Shown one piece after another: positions 51,101-58,364 of a stretch of DNA of 64,000 bases. The DNA is from Solimonas flava DSM 18980 (GTDB lineage Bacteria; Pseudomonadota; Gammaproteobacteria; Nevskiales; Nevskiaceae): assembly GCF_000426685.1 (NCBI RefSeq), contig NZ_AUFV01000019.1:1-64000 (forward strand). The letters are read 5' to 3'. The translations under genes were made by a program, and so were the position numbers. The stretch's first letter is position 1. Every line of letters starts with the position of its first letter. Under the pieces are notes generated by a model that was not told the origin of the DNA, did no database searches, and saw only the letters and a program-made list of their open reading frames with translations.

Positions 51101-51273
51101 GCATCCTGCCGATCGCGCTCGCGCTCGGCGCCGGCTCCGAGAGCCGGGTGTCGATGGGCATCGCCGTGATCGGCGGCCTGCTCTGCGGCTGCGCGCTGAC
51201 GCTGTACGTGATTCCGGCGATGTACGCGATGCTGCTGGGCCGTCGCGGCGCCGCCGCGACGGCCCGGCCCTGA
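48193..51273 (+). CDS. RND-type multidrug efflux transporter (AcrB/MexB-like)
   Basis: 1026 residues, full length for the HAE1 family. N-terminal MKDLAELSVRRPVLTVVVSL gives the first membrane segment, and there are two large periplasmic loops. The proton-relay residues are present: the Asp pair in GLVVDDAIVVLENVYA (TM4) and Lys in LIGLVTKNGILIVEFANQ (TM10). It exports amphiphilic compounds using proton-motive force. No ECF-type promoter precedes this operon, so it may be regulated separately from the amidases despite adjacency. It may protect against the same compound or its fragments; this is speculation. Confidence 0.95.
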   Translation: MKDLAELSVRRPVLTVVVSLLILLFGFLGALRLPVREYPAVDPPTISITTSYPGAASEVVQAQITEPIEEAVNSVAGIVALTSTSREGASQITAEFSLDTDLDTAASDVRDQLSRATRNLPADANPPVLNKANADSSPIFGLALSSRQRSQLELGAYADKLRERLQTVPGIASVDQPAEKRYAMRLWMDPLRLAAYGISPLDVASALSRENVELPSGRIEGGTVELPVKTLSRLNTEQDFNDMLAKHDGDRIVRFSDIGYAELGAQNERGALKIGDTPIAGLYFRQQPGANQISIVDELRRRLDQIRAEVPKDIDVQIAYDNTSYVRRSLLEVSETIFIAFALVVLVVFAFLREWRSTLIPVLAIPVSIVGTFGVMAVAGFSINTLTLLGIVLAIGLVVDDAIVVLENVYAKIEAGMAPRRAAIEGTREIFVAVISTTITLAVVFMPLLFMGGLSGRLFREFGVTIAGAVLISALVALSLTPMLASRLLRPHQAHGWLFERTEPLFSALERGYATSLRGFLRRRWLAFGVLGLAGLAIVALLQVLPRELSPLEDRGRVWLRATAPEGTGYESMQDFMDELAHAAAVRVPEAGLMMTQVPGSGNVAGAQGAVNNGFVRIFLKERDQRTRSQQQIAADLQKMVRGFSAARVNVTQEASIGERRSTSSGVQFVLQAPGFDALRERLPGFVEQARQSPVFSFVDSDLKFNKPEVRVTIDRAKALTLGLSTEQITRTLQASLSGSRMGYFIKNGKQYDVIGQLTRDFRSRPSDLRNIPIVGLDPMRPVTLDNVVSLHEDSAPPELYRYNRYNAATVSGTLADGYTIADGIAAFRAVAGSTLDERFTTELTGAARDFEQSASSLAYVFVLALVLIYLVLAAQFESFGGPFVILLTVPLALAGALAALWACGQTLNIFSQIGLIMLIGLVTKNGILIVEFANQRRADGALSALEAAQEAANARLRPILMTSLATVLGILPIALALGAGSESRVSMGIAVIGGLLCGCALTLYVIPAMYAMLLGRRGAAATARP

Positions 51274-51289
51274 GCGCCGCGCGGGCGCG

Positions 51290-53377
51290 TTACCAGATCG
51301 CGATCCGGCGCTCGCCGCTGCGGACCATTGCGTCGCCCGGCTTGCAGTCGAAGGCGGCGGCGAAGGCCGGCATGTTCGACGGCGCGCCGATCGCGCGGAA
51401 GCGGTCCGGCGCATGCGGGTCGGAGGCGATCACCAGCTTTTCCATCTGCGGCGTGAAGCGGCTGCGCCAGGCAGTCGCGTAACCGAAGAAGAAGCGCTGG
51501 TCGCGCGTCAGGCCGTCGATCTTCGGATCGGGCTGGCCGGCGTCGGCCATCTGCAGGGCGTCGTAGGCGATGTTGATGCCGCCGAGATCGGCGATGTTCT
51601 CGCCGAGCGAGATGCGGCCGTTGACCTTGGTGCCGTCGGCCGTGGCGTAGCCGTTGAACTGCGCGATCAGCTTCTGGCTCAGCGCCTCGAAACGCTTCTG
51701 GTCGGCGTGCGTCCACCAGTTCTCGAAGTTGCCGCTCGGGCCGAAGCGCGCGCCCTGGTCGTCGTAGCCGTGCGTCATTTCGTGGCCGATCACCGAGCCG
51801 ATCGCACCGTAGACGAGCGCGTCGTCGGCCTTGGGGTCGAAGAACGGCGGCTGCAGGATCGCGGCCGGGAACACGATCTCGTTCTGCAGCGGGTTGTAGT
51901 AGGCGTTGACGGTCTGCGGCGTCATCGTCCATTCGCTGCGGTCGACCGGCTGGCCGATCTTGCCGAGCTGCCAGCGGTAGTTGAAGGCCTCGGCGGCGAG
52001 CGCGTTGCCGAGGTAGTCGTCCGGCTTCGTCGCCAGGCCGCTCCAGTCGCGCCATTTGTCCGGGTAGCCGATCTTGGGCATGAAGGTCTGCCACTTGGCG
52101 AGGGCCTTCTGCTTGGTCTCGTCGCTCATCCAGCTGAGCTTTTCGATGCGCGCCTTCAGCGCCGTGCCGAGATTGGCGACGAGCTGCTGCATGCGCGTCT
52201 TCGACTCGGGCGGGAAGGCGAGCTTGACGTAGAGCTGGCCCATCGCCTCGCCGGCGCCGGTGTTGATCGCGCCGAGCACGCGCTTCCAGCGTGCGCGCTG
52301 TTCCTTCTGGCCGCCGAGCGTCTTGTTGTGGAATTCGAAGTGCTCGGTGACGAACGCGCTGCTCAGATACGGCGAGGCGCCGTCGACGAGGTGGTAGCGC
52401 AGATAGCTCTGCCACTGCGCGGCCGGCACGTCGGCCAGCATCTTGCTCACTTCGGCGTGGAACTCGGGCATCGACAGCGAGAACATCGCCGGCAGCGCGA
52501 CGCCCTGTGCGGCGAAGAACGCCGTCCACGGGAAGTTCGGCGTGAGCTGGTCGGCCTCGGCCGGCGTCACCGGGTGGTAGTAGAGGGCGACGTCGCGCGA
52601 CAGGTCTTCCTGCGATTTCGAAACCTTGGCCAGACGCGTTTCGAAGGCCATGACGGTCTTGGCCTGCGCCGCGGCGGCGTCGGCCGGCACGCCGGCGAGT
52701 TCCAGCACCTTGGCGATGTGCGCGACGTAGGCGGCGCGGATGTCCTGCTTGTCGGCGGCGAAGTAGTAGGTCTTGTCGGGCAGACCGAGGCCGCCCTGCG
52801 AGGCGTAGGCGATGTTCTGCGCCGAGTTTTTGAAGTCGGCTTCAGGCGCGAAATCGAACAGCGGGTTCTGGCCTTCGGCGGCGATCTTGCGCAGGTAAGC
52901 GGCGATCGCCGCGCCGTCGGCGAGCGCGTCGATCGCGGCGAGGCGCTCCTTCAGCGGCGCGATGCCGACTTGCTCGACCTTCTGTTCGTCCATGCCGGAG
53001 GTCCAGAAGTCGGCAATGATCTTGTCGATGCCGGTGTTCGTGGCCTGGCCGGCGAGGTGCTCGGCGATCTGATGCTGCACGTCGAGCGAGCGTTCGCGCA
53101 GCGCCGCGAACGGCCCCCACCAGACCTGATCGGCCGGAATCGGGTTGGCGTCGAGCCACTTGTCGTTGCTGTAGGCGGCGAAGTCGTCGCAGGCCTTCTT
53201 GCTGGTATCGAGGTCGGCGGTCGAGAAGCCGATCACCGGCGTCAGCTTGCTCTCGTCGAGCGTCCAGGCGGCGGCCGGCGCGGCGGCGGCCCGGGTCTGG
53301 CTGTCGTCGGCGGCGCGCTTGCACGCCGACAGGCTCGCGGCGCAGGCCAGCGCCAGCAGGACGGTTTTGCCTTGCAT
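51290..53377 (-). CDS. M13 family (neprilysin/PepO-like) zinc metallopeptidase, lipoprotein
   Basis: 695 residues, the expected size for M13. The signal ends in lipobox LSAC (Cys19). Zinc-site residues are H532, E533 and H536 in GHEMTHGYDDQGARF, with the third ligand Glu in ENIADLGGINIAYDAL. The NAYYNP substrate-binding motif (with ELVFPAAILQPPFF) is also present. The N-terminal CDDFAAYSNDKWL matches the family. It would cleave short peptides in the periplasm. It ends 17 bases from the convergent RND gene. Its start codon directly follows a strong hairpin with a T tract, which may limit read-through from the upstream gene. Confidence 0.93.
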   Translation of the reverse strand: MQGKTVLLALACAASLSACKRAADDSQTRAAAAPAAAWTLDESKLTPVIGFSTADLDTSKKACDDFAAYSNDKWLDANPIPADQVWWGPFAALRERSLDVQHQIAEHLAGQATNTGIDKIIADFWTSGMDEQKVEQVGIAPLKERLAAIDALADGAAIAAYLRKIAAEGQNPLFDFAPEADFKNSAQNIAYASQGGLGLPDKTYYFAADKQDIRAAYVAHIAKVLELAGVPADAAAAQAKTVMAFETRLAKVSKSQEDLSRDVALYYHPVTPAEADQLTPNFPWTAFFAAQGVALPAMFSLSMPEFHAEVSKMLADVPAAQWQSYLRYHLVDGASPYLSSAFVTEHFEFHNKTLGGQKEQRARWKRVLGAINTGAGEAMGQLYVKLAFPPESKTRMQQLVANLGTALKARIEKLSWMSDETKQKALAKWQTFMPKIGYPDKWRDWSGLATKPDDYLGNALAAEAFNYRWQLGKIGQPVDRSEWTMTPQTVNAYYNPLQNEIVFPAAILQPPFFDPKADDALVYGAIGSVIGHEMTHGYDDQGARFGPSGNFENWWTHADQKRFEALSQKLIAQFNGYATADGTKVNGRISLGENIADLGGINIAYDALQMADAGQPDPKIDGLTRDQRFFFGYATAWRSRFTPQMEKLVIASDPHAPDRFRAIGAPSNMPAFAAAFDCKPGDAMVRSGERRIAIW

Positions 53378-53412
53378 GAAAAATCCCCCGGGGTTCGATG
53401 GTGCCCGGGGGA
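53378..53412 (-). terminator. terminator/attenuator abutting the M13 start codon
   Basis: On the minus strand a 9-bp stem (TCCCCCGGG / CCCGGGGGA, 11-nt loop) is followed by TTTTTC and then the ATG at 53377. It is a classic intrinsic terminator placed with no room for a ribosome site after it. Confidence 0.7.
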
Positions 53413-53422
53413 CTGTACGGTG

Positions 53423-53463
53423 CGTCGCACCCGGGCGATAGAGTGATCGCCCGGGGTGCGACG
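53423..53463 (-). terminator. long hairpin after the enoyl-CoA hydratase gene
   Basis: A 17-bp stem with a single-base bulge: CGTCGCACCC plus GGGCGAT pairs with ATCGCCC plus GGGGTGCGACG around loop AGAGTG. It begins 8 bases after the stop at 53471. Together with the next hairpin it gives two stops in tandem. Confidence 0.7.
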
Positions 53464-53470
53464 TGGCGAC

Positions 53471-54244
53471 TCAGTTGAACTTCGAGAAGTCCGGCTTGCG
53501 CTTCTGCATGAACGCGGTCAGCGCCTCGAGCGCTTCCGGCTGCTTGAGCATCGGCACGAAGTGGTTGACCTCGACGCCGATCACTTCCTTGACCTGCTCG
53601 CGCGTCCAGCGCTTGAGCAGCGCCTTGGCGGTGCGCATCGCGTTCGGCGGCTGCGCGGCGAGCTTGAGCGCCTGGACGCGGGCGTGGGCCTGCACCTCGG
53701 CGTCGGGCAGCACTTCGTTGACCAGGCCGTATTCGCGCGCCTTGGCGGCGGAGAACATCTCGCCGAGCAGGATCAGCTCGGCGGCGCGGGCGTGGCCCAT
53801 GATCGCCGGCGCGATCAGGCTCGAGGCGAACTCGGGGCAGATGCCGATGTTGACGAACGGCATCTGGAAGCGCGTCTTCTCGCCGGCATAGACCAGGTCG
53901 CAGTGCAGCAGCGCGGTGGTGCCGATGCCGATCGCCGGCCCGGCGACGGCGGCGACGATCGGCTTGGTGGCGTCGACCATCGCCTGCATGAACTGGGCGA
54001 TGACGTTGCCGCCGGCGTTCTCCGGCGTGTTGAGGAAATCGGCGAGGTCGTTGCCGCTGCTGAAGCAGTCCGGCGTGCCGGTGAACAGGATCGCGCGCAC
54101 CTCCGGATTGTGGTTGGCGGCGCTGAAGGCTTCGCCCATCGCCTTGTACATCGCGCCGCTGATGGCGTTCTTCTTGTCGGGGCGGTTGAGGCGGATCGTC
54201 AGCACGCGGTCCTGCAGTTCGGTGACGATGTGGTCGGTGCTCAT
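53471..54244 (-). CDS. enoyl-CoA hydratase/isomerase family protein
   Basis: 257 residues of the crotonase fold. The oxyanion-hole motifs (TGTPDCFSSGNDLADF and AAVAGPAIGIGTT) are visible. The active-site segment reads GICPEFASSLIAP: the PE(x)xSS pattern is closer to delta3,delta2-enoyl-CoA isomerases than to classical hydratases, which keep two Glu in different places. It probably acts in fatty-acid or acyl-CoA breakdown. It is a single gene, with its start 124 bases from the DUF4442-type gene and two hairpins after it. Confidence 0.88.
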   Translation of the reverse strand: MSTDHIVTELQDRVLTIRLNRPDKKNAISGAMYKAMGEAFSAANHNPEVRAILFTGTPDCFSSGNDLADFLNTPENAGGNVIAQFMQAMVDATKPIVAAVAGPAIGIGTTALLHCDLVYAGEKTRFQMPFVNIGICPEFASSLIAPAIMGHARAAELILLGEMFSAAKAREYGLVNEVLPDAEVQAHARVQALKLAAQPPNAMRTAKALLKRWTREQVKEVIGVEVNHFVPMLKQPEALEALTAFMQKRKPDFSKFN

Positions 54245-54367
54245 GCGCGTTCCTGGCGGGTTCTAAAGTGGAACCGCTAGTGTAGCGGCAGCGCCACCGG
54301 CATCGACCTCGTTCGGGTGGACGACGCGAGGCGACGGTAATCGCGAATGCCGCGGCGGCTCGGGCCG

Positions 54368-54832
54368 TTACGCGGTGCGCCGCGGCGAGACGTACATGGT
54401 GATGTCGGCTTCCATCACCGCTTCTCCGGCGCGGTTGGTGACGCGTACCGGCACGATGACGTCGCCGTGCAGCGTCGCCTCGAACGGCGGCGCTTCGGCG
54501 CGCGCGAGCAGGGCGCCCTCCGCCTTCTTCAGATAGCGCACGCTCATGCCGCGCGGAATCCAGCGCAGCGAGGTCGGCAGCGAGGCCTCGACCATGGTGC
54601 CGGCGGCGAGTTCGCACATCGCGCACAGGGCGATCGCGTTGACGGTGCCGAGGTGGTTGTGGACGGCGCGGCGGTCGCGGATCGCGACTTCGCACAGGCC
54701 GCTGCGCAGCTCGCGGATGTGCGGCGAGATCGACGCGAAGTAGGGCGCGCGCCAGGTCACGGCGCGGGAGAACAGGCGCGTGCCGAGCGGATAGCGGCGC
54801 ACGCGGGCGTACAGGGAGGCGAGGCGATTCAT
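54368..54832 (-). CDS. DUF4442-type hotdog-fold protein (putative thioesterase)
   Basis: 154 residues. MNRLASLYARVRRYPLGTRLFSRAV leads into a hotdog-like domain with VHNHLGTVNAIALCAMCELAAG, the segment that corresponds to the active-site helix in this group, and C-terminal strands VIVPVRVTNRAGEAVMEADITMYV. The family is often annotated as acyl-CoA thioesterase-like, but activity is not proven from sequence. It follows the alpha/beta hydrolase gene by 11 bases, so the two are co-transcribed. Confidence 0.78.
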   Translation of the reverse strand: MNRLASLYARVRRYPLGTRLFSRAVTWRAPYFASISPHIRELRSGLCEVAIRDRRAVHNHLGTVNAIALCAMCELAAGTMVEASLPTSLRWIPRGMSVRYLKKAEGALLARAEAPPFEATLHGDVIVPVRVTNRAGEAVMEADITMYVSPRRTA

Positions 54833-54843
54833 GCGGGTGTTCC

Positions 54844-55719
54844 TCAGGCGGCCATGGCGAGCTTGGGGGCCAGCGCGTCGTGCAGCCAGCCGAGGGTGGC
54901 TGGCCACAGCGCCTGCGACGCCGGCCGGAAGAAGCCGAAATGGCCGACGCGGCGCAGGCCGTAGGCGCGGCCGTCGAGCACGCGCACGTCGCGTTCGGCG
55001 TTGCGGTAGAAGTCGGCCAGCGCCTGCACGGCGGACAGCGGCGCATAGAACGGGTCGTCGGCGATCGCGTAGAAGCGCATGCGGCCGCGGAACGCGTCGA
55101 AGTGTTCGCGCAGCGGCTGGCCGCGCTCGTCGCTGATGTAGTGCGGGCTGCGGCACCAGCGCGCCCATTCGTGCGCCACGCCGCCGGGCAGCTCGTGGCC
55201 GATCAGTGCGGCCGGCACGCGGCCGGCGGTGTGCGCGGCGATCGGCAGCACGCCGTACCAGAGCGCGGCCATTGCCGGCTGCAGGCGGGCCGGCCACAGC
55301 CGCCAGTAGCCGCTTTGCGAGGCGACCGCGAGCGCCGCATCGACGAGCCGGTTGTTCGGCGCCAGGCCCAGCAGCTGGCCGCCGGCCGAGTGGCCGATCG
55401 CCGCGATCGGCAGCCGCGGGTAGCGTTGCGCGAGCGTCTGCAGCATCGCCGCCAGATCGCGTTCGCCCCACCAGCGCATGCGCAGCTGCGACGGCCGGGC
55501 GGCATGCCAGCGGCTGTCGCCGATGCCGCGATAGTCGTAGCTGAGCACCGCGTAGCCGTGCTCGGCGAGGTACCGGGCGTAGGCACGGTAGTAGCGGCGC
55601 GGCACGCCAGTCGCCGGATTGATCAGCGCCGCCGCGCGTGGCGCGCGCCCGGGCTCGAACAGCGTGGCGGCGAGCGGATGGTCGTCGCTTGCCAGAACGG
55701 TCAGCTGGATTTCGCGCAT
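54844..55719 (-). CDS. alpha/beta hydrolase
   Basis: 291 residues from ATG 55719 (MREIQLTVLASDDHPLAATL). The frame is open to 55779, but the extra 20 residues look non-native and GGAG lies before 55719. The nucleophile elbow is GHSAGG. The oxyanion strand NPATGVPRRYYRAYARYLAE and YDYRGIGDSRW are characteristic of a serine hydrolase/esterase-like subgroup. The candidate catalytic His is in VGHFGFF near the C-terminus, with Asp in IADDPFY. The substrate is unknown; the pairing with a hotdog thioesterase suggests acyl-ester metabolism. Confidence 0.85.
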   Translation of the reverse strand: MREIQLTVLASDDHPLAATLFEPGRAPRAAALINPATGVPRRYYRAYARYLAEHGYAVLSYDYRGIGDSRWHAARPSQLRMRWWGERDLAAMLQTLAQRYPRLPIAAIGHSAGGQLLGLAPNNRLVDAALAVASQSGYWRLWPARLQPAMAALWYGVLPIAAHTAGRVPAALIGHELPGGVAHEWARWCRSPHYISDERGQPLREHFDAFRGRMRFYAIADDPFYAPLSAVQALADFYRNAERDVRVLDGRAYGLRRVGHFGFFRPASQALWPATLGWLHDALAPKLAMAA

Positions 55720-55838
55720 GTCGCGCTCCACAAAAGAGGGTGCCGGCGCAGTGTCGGCGCGCGCGTGCCTCGCCGACAAACGAAAACGAGCGCCCCTTCG
55801 CGTGAAACGCCTTCATCCGGGCGGGTGCCCGCACGGCC

Positions 55839-56738
55839 TCACGCGAGCAATGCGGGCAGCTCCGCCTGCAGCCAGTCGCGGAAGGCGCGGACCTCGTGGC
55901 GGTCGTCGTCGTGCTCGCGGTACAGCAGGTAGTAGCGCTGCGGGATCTCGGTGTGCAGCTTCGGCCAGGGCTGCGCGAGCTTGCGGCGATGCAGCCAGGG
56001 ATTGACCATCGGCACCAGGCCCAGCGTCAGGCCGAGGCCCTGCTCGGCGGCGCGCAGGATCGCCAGATAGCTGTCGAGCCAGAGGTCGTTTTTCGGCGGC
56101 CCGAAGTCGATGCCGGCGAGCCGCGCCCAGTCCGCCCACGCATTCGGCATCGGGCTGGAGTGGATCAGCGTGACGCCGTCGAGATTGCCGGGGCCGCGGC
56201 GGCGCAGCTCGCGCGCCAGCGCCGGCGCGCACACCGGCACCGCCGACATGCTCAGCAAGGGCACGCAGCCGAGTTTCGGCCAGCGCCCGTCGCCGAAGCG
56301 CAGCGCGATGTCGAGGTCCTCGTGCAGCAGGTCGACCGGCCGCAGCGTGGTCTCGATGTGCACGTCGATGTCCGGGTGCTGGGCGCGGAACGCGCTCAGC
56401 GCCGGCAGGATCACCTCGCTGCCGATGAACGGACCCATGCTGATCTTCAGCCGCGCGCGGCCGTGGCGCTGGGCGACGCGGTGGCTGCCGTCGCGCAGCC
56501 GCTGCAGTGTGTCGCGGACGACGGCGAGGTAGTCGCGGCCGCCGTCGCTGAGTTCGAGCGAGCGGTTGCCGCGCCGGAACAGCGCGAAGCCGAGGAAGCC
56601 TTCGAGCGCCTTGATCTGATGGCTGATCGCCGAGGCCGTCAGATGCAGCTCCTCGGCGGCGACCTTGAACGACAGCGTGCGCGCCGCGGCCTCGAAGGCC
56701 TGCAAGGTGTGCAGCGGCGGCAGACGGCGGAATTTCAC
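55839..56738 (-). CDS. LysR-type transcriptional regulator (GcvA-like)
   Basis: 299 residues from GTG 56738. The N-terminal helix-turn-helix RRLPPLHTLQAFEAAARTLS, with VAAEELHLTASAISHQIKALE, is the GcvA/AmpR subgroup type. A periplasmic-binding-like effector domain follows (SMGPFIGSEVILPALSAFRA, DIDVHIETTLRPVDL, ILRAAEQGLGLTLGLVPMV). Typical members autoregulate and control a divergent gene. Here no clear divergent gene lies upstream, and the start overlaps the end of a doubtful small frame by 4 bases. Confidence 0.92.
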   Translation of the reverse strand: MKFRRLPPLHTLQAFEAAARTLSFKVAAEELHLTASAISHQIKALEGFLGFALFRRGNRSLELSDGGRDYLAVVRDTLQRLRDGSHRVAQRHGRARLKISMGPFIGSEVILPALSAFRAQHPDIDVHIETTLRPVDLLHEDLDIALRFGDGRWPKLGCVPLLSMSAVPVCAPALARELRRRGPGNLDGVTLIHSSPMPNAWADWARLAGIDFGPPKNDLWLDSYLAILRAAEQGLGLTLGLVPMVNPWLHRRKLAQPWPKLHTEIPQRYYLLYREHDDDRHEVRAFRDWLQAELPALLA

Positions 56739-57265
56739 GGGCGCAGGGCCGGCGTGAAGCGCTGCTCACGCCGCCGCTCGCCCCGTTGTGTGCCGTCGTG
56801 TTCCTCGGCCAGCGCGCAGCCGGCACGCGCGCAGAGCCGCCGCACCGCGTCGAGGCCGGAAAAGGTCCATGACGCGACCGAGCGCTCGCCTCGCTGGTGA
56901 CAGCACGCGAGCGCGGTGTCGGGCGGCGGCGCGCCGGCCGTGCTGCCGCGCAGCGCGTCGCCGGCGATGAACCGGCGTGGGTGCGCGGCGCGCGCTTCGG
57001 CATGCAGACCGCCGCTCGCGATTGCGCCTGCGATCCGTCCGTCACACGGCGCGGTCCACCGCCCATCGCGGCCGTCGTCGTGGCGATTCATGAATTCGCC
57101 GGGGGCGCGGGCGACGCGTGCTGCCAAGAACGCGCCAAGGCGCCGGCGCCGGGCGTGGTTCAGGCCATGCCGTTCGGCGCTGCGGCCGATCGTGCGCGGT
57201 GCGTCGTCGCGATGGAGCGTGATCGCTTGCATGCGCGGATTGTCGCCCGGGCGCCGCGCGCGACG
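56739..57265. other. 527-base gap with only a doubtful small frame
   Basis: No recognised gene. The longest minus-strand frame runs 57232-56735 and ends in a 4-base overlap with the LysR start. A 118-codon version from ATG 57091 is rich in Arg, His and Cys and shows no domain, so I consider it probably non-coding. This would normally hold the LysR target promoter. Confidence 0.4.
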
Positions 57266-57772
57266 CTACGCGGCGGCGCGGGTCTGCTCGATCGGGAAGA
57301 TCAGGCAGGTGGTGACGGCGTGCGCGAGCAGCTTGCCGTCCTCGCCGAACACGCGACCTTCGGCGGTCGCCAGCTGGCGGCCGCGGTTGATGACGGTGCC
57401 GACGCCGCGCACGCGCATGCCGGGCAGGATCGTGCGCGTCAGGTTCACCTTCAGCTCGACGGTCGTGTAGCCCTCGCCGACGGCGAGCGTCGAATGCACG
57501 GCGCAGCCCATCACCGAGTCGAGCAGGGTGCAGGCATAGCCGCCGTGCACGCTGCCGAGCGGATTCAGGTGCTGGCCTTGCGGCGCACCGTGCATCACGA
57601 CTTCACCGGCGGCGGCGCTGCCCATCGTGATCGCCATGATCTCGGTGATCGGCGGCGCCGGCAGGCGGCCATCGACGATGGCCTGCAGGAACTGCAGGCC
57701 GCTCATGCTGCCGCGCTCGGCCGGCGGCACGACGCCGTAGCGCAGGGTGGGGGAGGCGGGGCTGTCGGCCAT
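57266..57772 (-). CDS. PaaI-type hotdog thioesterase
   Basis: 168 residues. The hotdog motif LNPLGSVHGGYACTLLDSVMGCAV includes the catalytic HGG with downstream Asp. YTTVELKVNLTRTILPGMRV and GRQLATAEGRVFGEDGKLLAHAVTTCLIF complete the fold. Members hydrolyse aryl- or acyl-CoA thioesters, for example in phenylacetate breakdown. It is divergent from the HxlR regulator with 64 bases between start codons. Two GGCTT-N9-AAGCC inverted repeats in that gap suggest control by HxlR. Confidence 0.9.
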   Translation of the reverse strand: MADSPASPTLRYGVVPPAERGSMSGLQFLQAIVDGRLPAPPITEIMAITMGSAAAGEVVMHGAPQGQHLNPLGSVHGGYACTLLDSVMGCAVHSTLAVGEGYTTVELKVNLTRTILPGMRVRGVGTVINRGRQLATAEGRVFGEDGKLLAHAVTTCLIFPIEQTRAAA

Positions 57773-57786
57773 GGCGGTTCGGATCT

Positions 57787-57805
57787 GGCTTTGGATTTGG
57801 AAGCC
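57787..57805. promoter_or_regulatory. HxlR operator candidate, site 1
   Basis: GGCTT-N9-AAGCC (19 bases), 15 bases upstream of the thioesterase start. It matches site 2 exactly in half-site sequence and spacing, the two sites being 40 bases apart (about four helical turns). Confidence 0.55.
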
Positions 57806-57826
57806 TGAGTCTGGCCGCGCTATGCT
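57797..57826 (+). promoter_or_regulatory. candidate promoter of the HxlR regulator
   Basis: TTGGAA (57797-57802) and TATGCT (57821-57826) are separated by 18 bases. The -35 lies within operator site 1 and the -10 abuts site 2. The transcript would begin near or at ATG 57837. Confidence 0.45.
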
Positions 57827-57845
57827 GGCTTTGTCAATGAAAGCC
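57827..57845. promoter_or_regulatory. HxlR operator candidate, site 2
   Basis: Second GGCTT-N9-AAGCC repeat, covering the regulator's own start codon at 57837. A protein bound here would block its own gene, which fits an autorepressor. Confidence 0.55.
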
Positions 57846-58355
57846 AGAACCGGGAAGAGCCGCAAAGTCGAAGCGCCCGAGCCGATCGCGCCCGAGCAGC
57901 GCCTGCGCTTCGGCGCGGCGTGCTCGGTCTCCGCCGCGGTCGAGTTCATCGGCGATCGCTGGAGCCTGCTGCTGCTGCGCGAGCTGTTCCAGGGGGTGCG
58001 CCGCTACGACGATTTCGCCCGGCACACCGGCTGCTCGAGCGCGGTGCTGTCGACGCGCCTTCGCAAGCTGGTCGACGCCGGCATCGTCTGCCGCCAGGTC
58101 TACCGCGACGACGGCGCGCGCGCGCGCTACGAGTACCGCCTGACCCGCAAAGGCGTCGATCTGCTGCCGGTGATCGTCGGCCTGATGCAATGGGGCGACC
58201 GCCACGCCGCCGGTCCGGGTGGCGGTCCGCTGCTGCTGCGCGACCGGCGCAGCGGTGAGCGCCTGCGCGTCGCGCTGGTCAACGAAAGCGGCCGGCTCGT
58301 CGAGCCGCGCGATTCGGTGCCGACGCTGAATCCCGACTTCGTGCCGCCGCGCTGA
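57837..58355 (+). CDS. HxlR-family transcriptional regulator
   Basis: 172 residues from ATG 57837 (ATG 57822 in frame is possible). The winged helix has the family signature: a Cys near the start (AACSVSAAVEFIGDRWSLLL), LRELFQGVRRYDDFARHTGC, STRLRKLVDAGIV and YRLTRKGVDLLPVIVGLMQW. HxlR proteins often sense electrophiles or aldehydes through that Cys. It is divergent from the PaaI-type thioesterase, its likely target. The extra C-terminal 50 residues (PLLLRDRRSGERLRVALV) are common in the family and may bind ligand. Confidence 0.92.
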   Translation: MKARTGKSRKVEAPEPIAPEQRLRFGAACSVSAAVEFIGDRWSLLLLRELFQGVRRYDDFARHTGCSSAVLSTRLRKLVDAGIVCRQVYRDDGARARYEYRLTRKGVDLLPVIVGLMQWGDRHAAGPGGGPLLLRDRRSGERLRVALVNESGRLVEPRDSVPTLNPDFVPPR

Positions 58356-58364
58356 GGCGCGACC

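Noticed and set aside
56735-57232. A 165-codon minus-strand gene coupled to LysR
   Set aside because: No domain, Arg/His/Cys-rich composition and no ribosome site; the 4-base overlap alone is weak support.
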